From Tomocerus qinae (lineage: Eukaryota > Arthropoda > Collembola > Entomobryomorpha > Tomoceridae), in contig CM034546.1 in assembly GCA_020055645.1 (NCBI GenBank), positions 98,952,001 through 99,016,000 on the forward strand: a stretch of 64,000 nt of DNA, in the 5' to 3' direction. The notes under the pieces were generated by a model. The model searched no databases. It was given only the letters and a program-made list of their open reading frames with translations, and had not been told where the DNA came from. The position numbers and the translations under genes were made by a program. Every line of letters begins with the position of its first letter. Within the stretch, counting starts at the first letter, position 1. Positions 43,968-55,162 of the stretch are shown here, piece by piece.

Positions 43968-46900
43968 TGATTTAATTTGTTCTAATTCGATCATCCGAAT
44001 AAGTATCGTATCTCTGCATCAGTCTCCGCTCTAATTTGCTTGACTGACTTCACATTTCGATGAGGGAGACAAGGAAGGTATTTTTCAGCTTTGCTTCAAT
44101 GGACCGAACGGACTCTACTGGATAAGGATAACCAGATATACACATTATGTTTGTATGTCCAGCTAGAGATAGTCTGTAGTATCTAGAGACAAATCTATGA
44201 GGTTGGGATAAGTAAATGTCTCATTTATCTGTTGTGTAGCCAGACAAAATCAGGGCCGGCCACACAGATCGTAATAGAGACAAGTGCAAAGGTAGGCAGA
44301 AATGTAGAAATAAGAAAAACGATTGGTATGTGGTTAAGTAATTCGATTGCACTTCTTAGTGGAGGAGTCATGTCATGTCCATTGGAATTGTTTACTCTAT
44401 ACTTCTGTGTATACGTAGGTATATATAATTGTTTGTTTGGTAGGGATACGGCTTAAGTGTCGTATTTTTATAGAGCTATGATGTATTGTTCCTTGTGTGT
44501 TGAAGGCCGTGCAGTTCAGTTTGTCGTCCAAACATTTCTATTTGAGCTTAGAGTAGCAAAGAGTCTTTATTTGTTCGTAAGCCAACAATAGTCTGAGGAG
44601 CTAAATTGGTATTAGACTGTAGACATTGTTCGGTCCAGTGCGTGTGATCTGATCTGATTACTATCATTGGCAGTGAGCATTGCATTGTATACGAACGCGT
44701 CTAGTCTGTTCATTGGGATGGACAAGAAACCTGAACCTGTCTTTCTCTCTCTGTCTTGACACCAAACCAAACCACAATCACACACACAACAATCCTAATG
44801 TAATATTACACACAATATAAAGAATAGGAACAAGTCATATTACCACAATACCTTTTCATACTACGTTGTGTCCTGTGTTACAGAAAATCTTTCATGTCTG
44901 CCCTATTGCAAAGTTCCTAGCATATGTTGCATTATTATTTAATTCGTTTTGATTTATAAATCGTTGTGAAATATATTATGCTCTCTTGTCATTTGTAAAT
45001 TATAAAATATTTAAGCATTTACGAATTTAGTACAAGTGTATACATTGTGATGTTTTATTCTTGAAAGCATTAGATCAGTAATAAATTTCAAGGCAGACTG
45101 AAGACATTGACTGTAACATAGGCTTAGATGTTGTTAGACAAAGTCAGGAATAGAATGCTATTGCTATCTCTCCATCGAATCCAGTCTACACTACATTGAT
45201 GCGTAGCAGGAATATTGTGTGCACAACATACTTACGATTAGATACCTAAATATAATACAATTATTTACGTGCTTACAAAGAGACTGTGTGCATAATAACC
45301 GACGAGAGAATATCTCTTCTTGTTTTTTTCTTTTATGGGTGTAGATTTGAATTGATATTCGTATGATGTACTATATAGGATGTAACGAATGTAACAAAAT
45401 TTTTTGCTGGTTGTTTAACAATTAGTATGTTCATATAGCTATGTAGTATTATAATTCGTATATTTAGAGTAAGGAAATGTATCCAAGTCTATTAAATGGT
45501 AGGATTATGGATTCAAGAATAAGAAAATGAATAGTATTATAATTGTTAGGTATTGTAAAATGTAATGGATACTCTTGAAAGGCAAATTATATTACTAAAT
45601 GTTGTTAAATAAAGTTGTATAGTTATAATAGTGGATGGTAGACATAGGATTTGATACTAATGATTGTACGCGGGACAAACAACTTTATTGGATTACAGAT
45701 AATAGAGAACATATATAGCGTTACGTTATGTAGGCATGAAGGAAAACAGAATTATGTTAAGTAGATTGTGTGGAGTAAAGTTTTCATTTTCCTTTTCTCA
45801 TTATTGCAAGACATGGTGGTGAGTGCAATTAATTAGATTCTCCTCCACTAAGGGAGAGATAATTAAGTAAAAATGTTTATTTACATGGGAAAGAGTTGAA
45901 CACTTAAATTGCATTAGTAGAAGATACATTTTAATTTACGGTCAGGCAGTTCGATTCGGATGGGACTGAGTTGTGTGAGGCTAGCCACAGCTCAGGAGGT
46001 CAGGAGGAAAGGAAATGTTACGTATGTGACTGCGGATTGAATGTATACTACTGGTATTACGTAGTCCTCTTCAATGTCTTCTATAATTTTGATACACTAT
46101 AAAGGGCGTATCTTTGCATACACTAATGCGAGTGTTGACTTAGGCCAGACCTGTTAACAATTCAATGCACCAACAATAAGTAAAGTAGAACAAGTAAAAG
46201 CATTCTACTAGTAACATGTTACATAGTGTATTGGATTCGTTTCAACTTTCATGAAGTACAAAATAAGACACTACTTAATACGTGCATTTAGTATCGAAAG
46301 GCATAATTACTTATACCTATAGAGTAAATCTATATTAGTATGTAGGTTGACTCCTATCTTATTAGTTTACATTGGTGCATTACATTGGTTGAGCAATAAG
46401 TTGCAGCGAGCGTCTGACATGAGTGAGATGCTTTGGAAGCGATAAGAAGGAAGGTGAAGGATTGAATAATGCATTTGAGTTTTTTGAGAGGAAGACTGGT
46501 GTTCTGTTGCCTGGAATTTTTGTAATTTCTCACTTGACATGAGAATTTCGCTAATATTGTTGGCGATGCCTTAAGTAGCTTTTCTGTTCCATTGTGTTAT
46601 GGACGGACAAGGATTTTTCTTCGAAACTAATGTTTTGCATGTGCGAAAGGATGGAACGTTACGACGGAAGAGCGGGCAAGGGCCTTTTCATACTTTTTAA
46701 ACAGGGTGGTGCAAATTTTTATTTAGCAATAATCAACTTATTGTACCATTGTTATAGTTGTTGAAACAAGTGTGTATGTACTGTATGATGGAACTGTCGG
46801 ATATAAAGATCTGCGTCAGTCATGTTATCAACTTGTTTCGATGCTTGTACTAGCTATCTTCATAAAATCATGAGTGGAATGTTTAATTATTTTAGTACCA

Positions 46901-47477
46901 AAGTTCACAAGTCCGTTCAGTCGGCTATTTCAGCTTATTTTTTCTATCTATGCGGTCAGCAAGAATATAAAGTCATTTTTCAACATCAATATCAAATAGG
47001 GTGCTTGTTTATACACTTTATATATAATTAGATTGTAGTTACAGCATAGTTAGCGTAGTAATACTTATTTTTGTGCAATAAATATAATGCATTATGCATG
47101 CAGCATTATATACTTAAAAGTTCAGTCTATAAAAACTAGCTAAAAATCCTTAGGAAATATAAAACTGCAATAAAGGTGGTGAGTAGATTTTATATATGTT
47201 GCATATCCTCTTATAAAAAATATGGAAAAAAGCCTTCGCAGTACTTATGCAGTTGGCATTGCTATTTATTAAGACTAAATCAAACTGGATCAATGATGCG
47301 AGAAAGGCAGGAAGGCAAGATAAAAAGAACGGGAAAAGAGTTGGCGGAGGATGGATGGAGGAGAAGAGTCAAGCAGTTAAATAAGTAGATATTTTATTGA
47401 CTACTCGCTAGAATTCGTTCTCAAACTAGAATGAAATGATGGAGAGTGGAGGAAAGGGTTGATTTTGAATTAGAATT

Positions 47478-47493
47478 CAAGCATGCATGCTTG
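47478..47493. repeat. 16-bp perfect palindrome
   Basis: CAAGCATGCATGCTTG reads the same on both strands. It has no known role here. Confidence 0.8.
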
Positions 47494-50400
47494 CATGAGA
47501 TGAGTTCAGCTCAAGAGTGTAATATTCTGCCGGTAATTAATGAGAGATCGATCTATCCGGCGCTCTTTTGTGAACGTAAATACAGCTAGAATGGCACAAG
47601 TGAAAGAGAATAGAAAAGAAAGAAAGGCTTGGCATTATGGGACTGGTAGTGCCACTGCTCTGCCAATTCATTTTCATACTACTCTCCATTGCATGTTATA
47701 TTTTACTATATAGTATAATTTATAGTGCATTTTCATATAGGATTTTTATATTTACTCAAATACCATCAATATCTATATGACGCTTCATTGTAGGAAAAAC
47801 TAATACTACTCTTAGGCAGATTTATATTTACTTGGAACTGAATAATAATATTGAAGTTGTATAGCCGAAATGAAAACCAACGAAGCGATACACTTGAACT
47901 AGGTACCTTAAATTCTAATGCCTATGCTTCAGCAGCGTCGTCTTCAAGTATTGTGTGAAATGATATTACATTATGATATAAAAGTAATAATGTGATTGTT
48001 TAGGGAGTTTTATATAGGGGAAATTTCCTGTCTTTCAACATGGATTGTATTGAGGTGATATAGTTAGGGAAATCGATAGTCGTGACTTTCGTTAGCATTT
48101 CTTGAGGTTTTTGTATTGTTATAAGGATAATGTATGGGGAGGTTATAATAGGAAATATTATACACTAGGGGATGGTTTTATCGTGAGCATATTCATATTT
48201 AATAGTGTAACGACATGTGTATTGAACGGTTGGATTCAGACTTGATTTTAAGAGTGTTCTAACAAGCCAGGAGGAGAATAGAGCACGTACACTCACTCCT
48301 CTGTTTGTATAACAAGCTTATGAAAATTGGAAGAAAATTGGAAATATGAAAACATGGAAGGTCCATGCTAGGTCGTCCAGGTCAGGTTATAACTTGAACC
48401 GGTACATATAAGTTTCTTGAGATTTGAGTTAAACTGGTGCTTATGGATTGTAACTGTAAGTAGGTAGATATAAGGAGTGTTTGAAATGATGTAGTTAAGA
48501 GCGGAAAAATAAGTCTCGTTTGGAATTAATGTTTCCTTAAATGCTAGAAGGAGTTACGTATGCGGAGATGGAGAGGTGATCTCGCCGACTTAAAAGTAGT
48601 TATTGGGCAATTTGTTGGAAAGGGCTCGCTCGTTGTCGTTTCCGAAAGAGAAGAAGGGCAAGTGAAAGGGTTCACTTACAAATTGAATGGGATGAGATGA
48701 GGAATAAAATTAAGGGTTCTTTAACATCCCTTTGTAGTGCGTACTTACTGTTAAGTACCGTGCCTATTTCCATCAGTAATGTACAGGAAATCACTCACAT
48801 TGATCAACTCTGACTGTGCTCTTCTTTACGATTGAATTTTCAAATCAATTGGATTCAACTATTTGGACGTTGAAACGTTCTGCTTTCTTTCATATCAAAT
48901 TAGGACATAGATGAAGATCCTCTTGAAACCAGGTAACATAACATTAGTATGTTACTTTTGTTGATTTCGTTTGGCACGGTTCAGTTCACCGTCTGTTCTT
49001 GTTCTGGATCGTATGTATGTGCATAGATTGGATGTAATTTACTTAGCTATTTGTAGTCGACTCAGTTACAACGTACATGCTACATATACAGTTCAAGAAA
49101 AGGGTTCATGTTGATTTTGATGGTTGATTTGATGAGGTGGCCAAAAACCTAAAAGCGAACTCGGAACTCAGCTCGAATCACGTCACATCATGCAGGATCA
49201 GATTGAAATGGATTGCTTAGCAATTGCTATGGTTCTGTTTAGCTGTGCTACATTGGATTGGAAATGCGGGTGGTCCCCTTGGGCTCGTCATTTTCTCTCT
49301 GTTTTGTTTAAGGCTTTTTGACTGATTTTTTTCAATGCTTTCGCTTCAGATGCTCTCGAAGCGAGAAAAAAGACATATTTATTTGACTCGAGTGAGACCA
49401 AGTTAGCAGTCGAGGCAGAGTCACTGCATTACATACTAACATGACATCACATACATACTCATTGGGTCATTTCGTGTTTAGACTTTGGGTTTTCTACCCA
49501 CAAATTTTAATAGTAGAGGAAAAGGACGACGTATTTATGTAGGTACAGATTATAAGTCTAAGGTACTTAACAAGGTAAAGGGGCCGGATGATTTAATGAT
49601 AGTGCTTATTGCATTTAGGTGTCTGTACTGTAGTTCTGCTTCAGTTTTGTTCTAGCTCTTATCTACCTGTATGTTCTTCTGACTCATTTGACGTGACGTG
49701 TGCAACATTAAGTGAAACACAATTGGAAAATACCTAACAACTTCACAGAGCGATTGAGTTTGGGATTCGTGGTGTGCTGTCCAATTTTTGGGGCTGGCAA
49801 CTTCTCTTTTCCACGTATTTTTCGAGGCAGGACAGGAAGAGGCATCCTTAATAAGATTTGCTGCAAGGGAAAAGTTTTCTGACAAAGCTTGTTAAATTTA
49901 GTGCCGATGTCAAAGGGAATGTCAAATGTACCTATACCCTAGTTATACGCATGCAATATCATTATAAGTACTGTGTGTAGTAGATCCCTAATAATAAGTT
50001 TCAAACGAGGTAGAGTCTAGTTAGTTATCTTGTCGGTCGGTTCCTATGTAAGTCGCAGTGCTAAATACATAGTTTGAAGTTGATGATGTTGATTGCAATG
50101 CGGCATTCATTACCGAATGTAGGCATAAGAGGAGTTGCTTTTAAACAGGTAGTGAGTAGTATCTGTGCTACAGATAAGACAAATGAATGAATGAGCGAAT
50201 GATTGTTTCGGATGAGTAATAACGAGATAATTGATGTTTTCTTGAAAATTCCTTCTCCTGTCTTACTCAACCCTAGCAAGGGATGATTTTGTTTATTTGT
50301 ATTGCAATTTTCCACAGTATTTTTGTTTGCTTTATATTGTTAAAGATACTTATTACCGCTATTACGGCGATTCATCAAACGATCTTGACATGGATTTTTA

Positions 50401-50848
50401 GCGGGCTGCCTCTGTGCTATTTATCTTATGATTAATAAGACAGTTTCTAGTTAATGTACCTTATCTTACATCGAACATGATGTGAAATATAACGTAATGG
50501 TGAATCAAGTTTTTATTTTTATTGGAAAATGTGTTCATGAGTAGCTGTTACAAGACTGCCTCTTTAACTGTTTTGTCCATGTTTAGTAGAGTGCATTGTA
50601 TTGGCAGATGTTAATAAGGCTAGTTAGTACATTTATTAGTAATACTTGTGCAATGTTGATAGGCAATTCCTTATGGCATGACAGCAAAAGAGAGACAGGA
50701 GAGGACACCTAGACAAGGCACGGCATCCGACTGCCAACCTGAAGAAAAGTTTACCCAAGTTGCGTAAATGCCCACTAACTATTGAACTGCTGCTATAATT
50801 ATGTACTCTGTCTCTCTGTAATCATCATGCTATATAAACAGAGAGTTA

Positions 50849-50872
50849 TTAAGGAGGGGTGGGGACTTTCAG
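50849..50872 (+). repeat. Left TIR with TTAA target site
   Basis: It reads TTAAGGAGGGGTGG, then GG, then ACTTTCAG. It is the inverted partner of 55139-55162; only the two bases after GGGGTGG differ (GG here, TA there). The first four bases are the TTAA target. Confidence 0.85.
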
Positions 50873-51440
50873 CGTATATTACTCAGAGCAATGGACTAAA
50901 CGTACAGGCATGCGGTTTTCTATTTCAGAATTTACAAAGATTTTTAAGACGAGCATGAAAGCCCAATTTTCAAAAATCATTTTTTAAGTCATCGAAAATT
51001 CAATTTGAAAATTTTGATTTTGAGTGGGGAAATACATGTAAGAAATATATTTTGAATTTTTGTTCACATTTGCAGACACAAATTCAAAAAAAGGTGCCTC
51101 ATGCTCTCCCTCATTTTTTCCCCTCTTTTTTATGGCATTTTTGTTATATTTTTACGTTTTTCCAAAATCTTGAAATCATTTTTTAAAGATTTTACATGCA
51201 AAATTTTGCCTAAGAACTGCGACAAAAATTGCGGGAGGACAGCACGGAGTATTCATAAATAATGGTGGAAATACAACCAACAAACACAATTGTACAATTG
51301 TTGATTGTGCATTCCTTTAGAATTACGAAATGTTATTTCTGACAGTTTCCTATCAGTTTTAATTTTTTAATCATTTAACCCTAAAATTCTTGACCTCGCC
51401 CCTCATCAAACTCTACATCTGAAAAGGATAAATTGAGGTG
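50873..51440 (+). other. Left subterminal region and first leader exon
   Basis: This is A+T-rich, with A and T runs and no coding frame. A direct repeat AAATCATTTTTTAA occurs at about 50975 and 51173. It ends in a strong donor: the exon ends at 51440 and GTAAGTAT starts at 51441. The promoter and transcription start of the transposase gene should lie here, but no TATA or initiator can be singled out. Confidence 0.4.
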
Positions 51441-52149
51441 GTAAGTATAAGAGAACTAATTTGAGGTGACATATTAATTATATAAATTACTAGCAGCATC
51501 AAATTTTGCAATTATATTTTCATGTTTCAGCAGTAACTATCACCGTGGTCAACCAGATTTAGAAGCCAGACTCGACTAGGAGTCCAAACCTTCGAAAATA
51601 TCATTCTGTTTGATCTTGAAATCCTCGTCAGCTGATACGGGTAAAAAATTGCGAATTAAGATTAATTTCTTATTGCAAATTAGTAGTTTCGAAATCATCA
51701 TTTTTATAAACTACATCTTGGAGTATTATAACTAGTTTTTTTGTATTTCAACAGTAATTGTCACCGACTGTGTTTAGTTGCATGAATTGACTGGGAATCC
51801 AATAAGATCATTGTTTGCAATCCTCAAAACGTCGTAGAGCATACATAGCAATTCGGGTAAACAGAATAGTTTATTATTGCATATTACTAGATACGATATT
51901 CCTATTTTTAAAACGTGAAGCATGAATAGTGTAACTCATTATTCATATTTCAGCAGTGTCACCGTGGTCAACTAGAGTAAGAAGCCAGACTCGACAAGAC
52001 ATCAACGTATAGATCAAAATATACAATCCTCATTTAATTGGCAATATTATTGTATACAAGACAGTCAGACAAGAAGTATTGTGATACTCGTACAAACGTT
52101 TGAGTGGGATACCCAAACGGCTACACCCCGGTAGACGATTTTTTGCACG
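51441..52149 (+). repeat. Three tandem exon-intron modules in the transposase leader
   Basis: Three related units follow each other with a period of about 200-224 bp. Each has a pyrimidine tract and acceptor, then an exon containing CAGTAA/CAGTG and TCACCGTGGTCAAC (TCACCGACTG in unit 2). Units 1 and 3 also share GAAGCCAGACTCGAC. Units 1 and 2 end in a donor, GG|GTAAA. Predicted exons are 51531-51640, 51755-51856 and 51954 onward; predicted introns are 51441-51530, 51641-51754 and 51857-51953 (90, 114 and 97 nt). The third exon runs into the ATG at 52150. I read them as duplicated, probably untranslated leader exons. Alternatively they are subterminal repeats that happen to carry splice-like borders. 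Confidence 0.6.
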
Positions 52150-53061
52150 ATGGGTGAAAAATGCGGACATAGACCAATCAAGACTAGAATTAAAAACTTT
52201 AAGCCAAAAAAGCTTATTCCTGTTGTGCTAGAAAATCAAAGCAAAAAAGAGAACGAAATTTGGGACATTAATGGAAGAAGAATGGTTTCAGTCGAATCAT
52301 TACAAATACTAATCCAAGAAACACAAAAGCATGTGAAATTTTGCCTCAAAAGTGATTAAAATTTTTTTAAAAGAGACATGGATTGGACTGCGTCGCAGAT
52401 TTCACATTGCATGTGGCCACTGCGGTCGGCAGTTTACAGTCTTGATGGACTCTCAAAACAATTCCTTACCAATCAATACTGCCGCAGTTTGGGGAACAAT
52501 GGAATCTGGTGGGGGCTATGATTCTCTTTTCGATTTACTAAAAATAATGGATATCCCTCCAATTAATTTTAAATTATACAAATCAAATGAATATAAAATA
52601 CATGAATACCAAGAACTATCTTTGATTCAAAATTTAAAAGAAAATGGCAAGGAAGAACTACGATTAGCCCTAGAAGATGAAAAAACTTTACTATGATGGT
52701 ATTCCATGTATAGCAATAAGTTGTGACGGTAGTTAAGGAAAGCTATCGTACGGAGACTCATACAAATCTCTTTCTGGTTGTGCGGTTATCATCGGAGTAC
52801 GAACTGGTAAACTGTTGCACATCGACATTCGAAATAAAATGCTGCTACACTTGTTTAGTTCATCCTGATTCTCCGCACAAATGTTTTAAAAACTATAACG
52901 GAACAAGCACTTCAATAGAAACAGATGTAATTGTCGAAGGATTTCTCAAAAGTGAAGAAATGCATGGGATGTATTACTCACAAATAATAGCTGACCAAGA
53001 TTCGAGTGTTTTTGTTAATGTACAAGAATCCATGAAAACTAAATTTGGATTAAATGAATGA
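52150..53061 (+). pseudogene. Mutator-like DDE transposase, frameshifted and truncated
   Basis: The product would be the transposase that cuts and inserts the element. Four segments in changing frames make one family-like protein. Segment 1 (52150 to about 52345) contains GRRMVSVESLQ. Segment 2 (to about 52688) contains CGHCGRQF and INTAAVWGTMESGGG. Segment 3 (52689 to about 52840) contains YDGIPCIAISCDGS. Segment 4 (to 53061) contains CCYTCLVH, ETDVIVEGF and ADQDSSVF. The match is to the Mutator-like transposase domain (Pfam PF20700, from memory). The Asp in CDGS (52725-52727) is the likely first catalytic residue and the Asp in ADQDSS the second. Frame breaks lie near 52340, 52687 and 52842, with an in-frame TAA at 52734-52736. 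The frame ends at 53059-53061, before the third catalytic acid, so the rest of the domain is missing. The start at 52150 follows the last leader acceptor at 51953. Confidence 0.8.
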
Positions 53062-53432
53062 CTGAATGACAATTTAATTAATGGAAAAATTATATGGTAA
53101 ATTGCAATAATGTGTAATGTTATTTGGATGTAGAAATGAATGCAATTACTTTATAGACTATATAATTTTTTGAGTGTAGGATAGAAATTCAAAAATTTTA
53201 CAGCTCACGAGTGGGATTTGTAATGGTAATTACCCCGGAGTGACAATTTAATTGATTCAAAATTTATAATTACTACATTTTTACATCATTTCAAAGTGCA
53301 TGATAATAATATGTAATGTTATTGGGTAGCAATCCTAATATGGTGTAAATAATCAATTCATTTTAATTATAATATAATGTTTTATTGTTTAATCATGTGT
53401 CATCCAATAGCCAATGTTATCATAAAAATACT
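53062..53432. other. Spacer between convergent genes, with degenerate direct repeat
   Basis: A+T-rich and non-coding. TGACAATTTAATT occurs at 53067 and 53241, and a TGTAATGTTATT-like word occurs near 53113 and 53312, so the spacer is partly a decayed tandem duplication of about 175-200 bp. The first copy begins only a few bases after the truncated transposase end, so rearrangement here probably removed the missing C-terminal part. The likely poly(A) signal of the - strand gene lies inside. Confidence 0.5.
53381..53386 (-). promoter_or_regulatory. Poly(A) signal AATAAA of the exonuclease gene
   Basis: AATAAA on the - strand begins 47 nt past the stop codon at 53433-53435. Position and sequence fit a eukaryotic 3'-end signal. 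Confidence 0.5.
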
Positions 53433-54949
53433 TTACTCCCACTCGTCATCATTTACATTACTTTGAGTCGCTGATCCCCCAAAGTCCCACTTATCATCAT
53501 CAAAAAGTTTTGAATTTGCATTACCAAAAATACCCTAATGGTCTAGCAGATGAGAACGATATTTTTTCGGCTTTGCATACCCACAGGTACATTTTTCCCA
53601 TTTTAGATGTTCTTTTTCTTTTTCATCGGCAGATCGCTCTTCGTCAAATTCAGGACAGCGAAAACTTTGTAGACTTGGGTGGATTTTCAAAAATCATTTC
53701 ATCCGGTGATAGCACAGCATAGTCAGTCGGGCATCAATAATTTCCGAATGATGACCATTTATGTTTTGCCGGTCGACCCCAAAAAATGCTTGCTTAAATA
53801 CGACATTCCAACTTTCTGTTTTTTCATATCAACGTAAAAATCTTGAATGTCGATTAGTTGACTAGCTTCAACGGTGTTAGCATTCAAATCCAATGACTCC
53901 AAATATTTTTGTATTTCAGTTGCAACGACCACTTTTCCTTTTAGACACGACTTTATATAAGGCAATGTCTGTTAAAATTAATTTGTATTTAATTTCGTGG
54001 AAATTTCATGAGTGAGTAGTAGCATAAAATAAGTAATTGTAATCCCAGTAGATCATTAAATAAAAAAAGATAATCACAAACCTCCTCTAATGTTTTTCCA
54101 TTAGCTACCATTTCCTTGGTTATCCCTGTTAGGTTAGTAAAATATTTGCATATTTTCGGATAATTTATAATTGCCCACAGTAAAAGTTTGCCTTTTTCAT
54201 TGACCACGGCAATTGATGACGCTGCTTGCTTATGACTTCCCTGGAGTTCTAATTTCTCTACGTCAAAAGAAACCTCCTTAGCTTCAGCGATCAAATTACC
54301 TCTGTAAATAAACGGCACCTATTTCCAATTATAATAGTGTAATTAAAATCTTGCCAACTCATTAAATATTTTTAAACATCCTCAATTAAACTGACTTACG
54401 GTAGGGAAATGAGGTAAGCCACAATTTAAAATTTTGGGGCCAGGAACTGGTGCTGCACCGAGGTCAATCGGGTTGGAGGGCCTACTCACAGACGTCTCCT
54501 GACCCTCATTAGGAGGCATAGCAGCTTTTGGCTTCTTGTTAATCTCCACGATAAGATTTTTAGCAGAGTTCATTTGGATGCGGCTGCACGGACTACGCTT
54601 GACAATTTCAGAAGTCAGGCAGTGGTAAGCATCTGGTGTCAAATGTTTTGACATTTCCAAAATGTCTTCCTGTTAATTTAAAATAATAAGTATACTATTC
54701 TTACTGAGTTAACTTTAAGTGATGATTGATGCCTAAAAGTAATAAATGACTCGGAGAGAAATGAATTACTTACCACCTCTTTTGGAATATAATATATTGC
54801 CTTTTTTGTGGAGGCAAAGATGCACATGTTTTGTGACTCATTGTTGTACTGCAAATTAAATGGTATATTAGGTACAGTATCGCAATATTTTTAAGATATA
54901 AAAAACGTTATCTGATACAAGTCGTTAGTACGGTAGTAATGTACTTACC
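53433..54949 (-). pseudogene. DEDDh exonuclease-like gene (REXO4/ISG20 type), decayed
   Basis: Five exons fit: up to 54949 (5' end unclear), 54848-54774, 54669-54400, 54318-54082 and 53968-53433. All four introns (100, 104, 81 and 113 nt) are phase 0 with GT-AG borders. The order matches REXO4-type nucleases: motif I VSFDVE (Asp and Glu, 54256-54264), then YFTNLTGITKEM and GKTLEEV, then SYLSKHFLG, then motif III GHHSEIIDA (His and Asp, about 53733-53753). The motif II Asp seems to be Tyr in this copy (ATEIQKYLE). The tail holds a CTCG motif and an acidic end, DDEWE. Known relatives trim RNA or DNA 3' ends; a role in transposition is conjecture. Defects: in-frame TGA at 54964-54966, TGA at 53694-53696, TAG at 53535-53537, and one lost base in the G run at 53777-53780. 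Convergent with the transposase. Confidence 0.75.
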
Positions 54950-55138
54950 CAGATATTTATGATTCAGGTCAGATTATCACCAAACAAAATTGAAGTGAGG
55001 ACAGTTTTTGGCTTGTTTGAAAAGTAAACTAATAATAAGCAATACCCTCATTGCGTTTGTTTACGATATTGAGCTAATAATATTGTATCGCAATTTATGC
55101 ACACCTCGCAAAGTGTCACAGTATTTATCCTTCTTGCT
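54950..55138 (-). other. Right subterminal region, probable 5' end of the exonuclease gene
   Basis: Upstream of the donor at 54948, the phase-matched frame stays open back to a TGA at 55048-55050, apart from the TGA at 54964-54966. It reads KPKTVLTSILFGDNLT before that stop and IINIW after it, running on into the exon at 54848. The only ATG nearby (55049-55051) is out of frame, so the true start is missing, spliced from further up, or lost. A CAGAGCAA word lies next to the right TIR. Confidence 0.4.
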
Positions 55139-55162
55139 CTGAAAGTTACCACCCCTCCTTAA
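55139..55162 (-). repeat. Right TIR with TTAA target site
   Basis: Read on the - strand it begins TTAAGGAGGGGTGGTAACTT. Beyond the 24-bp match, both ends carry a CAGAGCAA word close to the TIR (50884-50891 on the left, 55133-55140 on the right), a likely remnant of subterminal repeats used for transposase binding. Confidence 0.85.

Larger units (their letters stand above)
42140..50848. other. Gene-free stretch up to the transposon
   Basis: No supported gene. Small hairpins are visible at 43944-43967 (GACATGACT/AGTCATGTC, 6-nt loop) and 47083-47110 (TATAATGC/GCATTATA, 12-nt loop), with a 16-bp palindrome at 47478-47493. A modestly G+C-rich patch at 50678-50767 holds a 29-residue open frame with no recognisable content. 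The left border of the TTAA element follows at 50849. Confidence 0.55.
50849..55162. mobile_element. Kolobok-like TTAA DNA transposon, decayed
   Basis: The element is 4306 bp between two TTAA sites (50849-50852 and 55159-55162). Counting the TTAA, the ends match as inverted repeats at 22 of 24 positions. It carries two convergent genes: a Mutator-like DDE transposase on the + strand (with a spliced, repeated leader) and a DEDDh exonuclease-like gene on the - strand. TTAA targets are known for piggyBac and Kolobok; the transposase fragments look nothing like piggyBac and do look like the arthropod Mutator-like domain, so Kolobok is the best fit, by inference. No 8-11-bp duplication typical of MULEs flanks it. 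Frameshifts and stops in both genes show that this copy cannot move by itself. Base and word usage inside differs from the flanking DNA, as expected for an insertion. Confidence 0.8.

Noticed and set aside
50678..50767. 29-residue polar open frame in a G+C-richer patch just left of the transposon
   Set aside because: Too short to separate from chance and no splice context; only mentioned in the region entry.
54049..54063. Read-through of the exon past 54082 as continuous coding sequence
   Set aside because: The frame beyond GKTLEEV loses family-like content (poly-Phe/Leu) and runs through a good GT donor, so an intron to 53969 is the better model.
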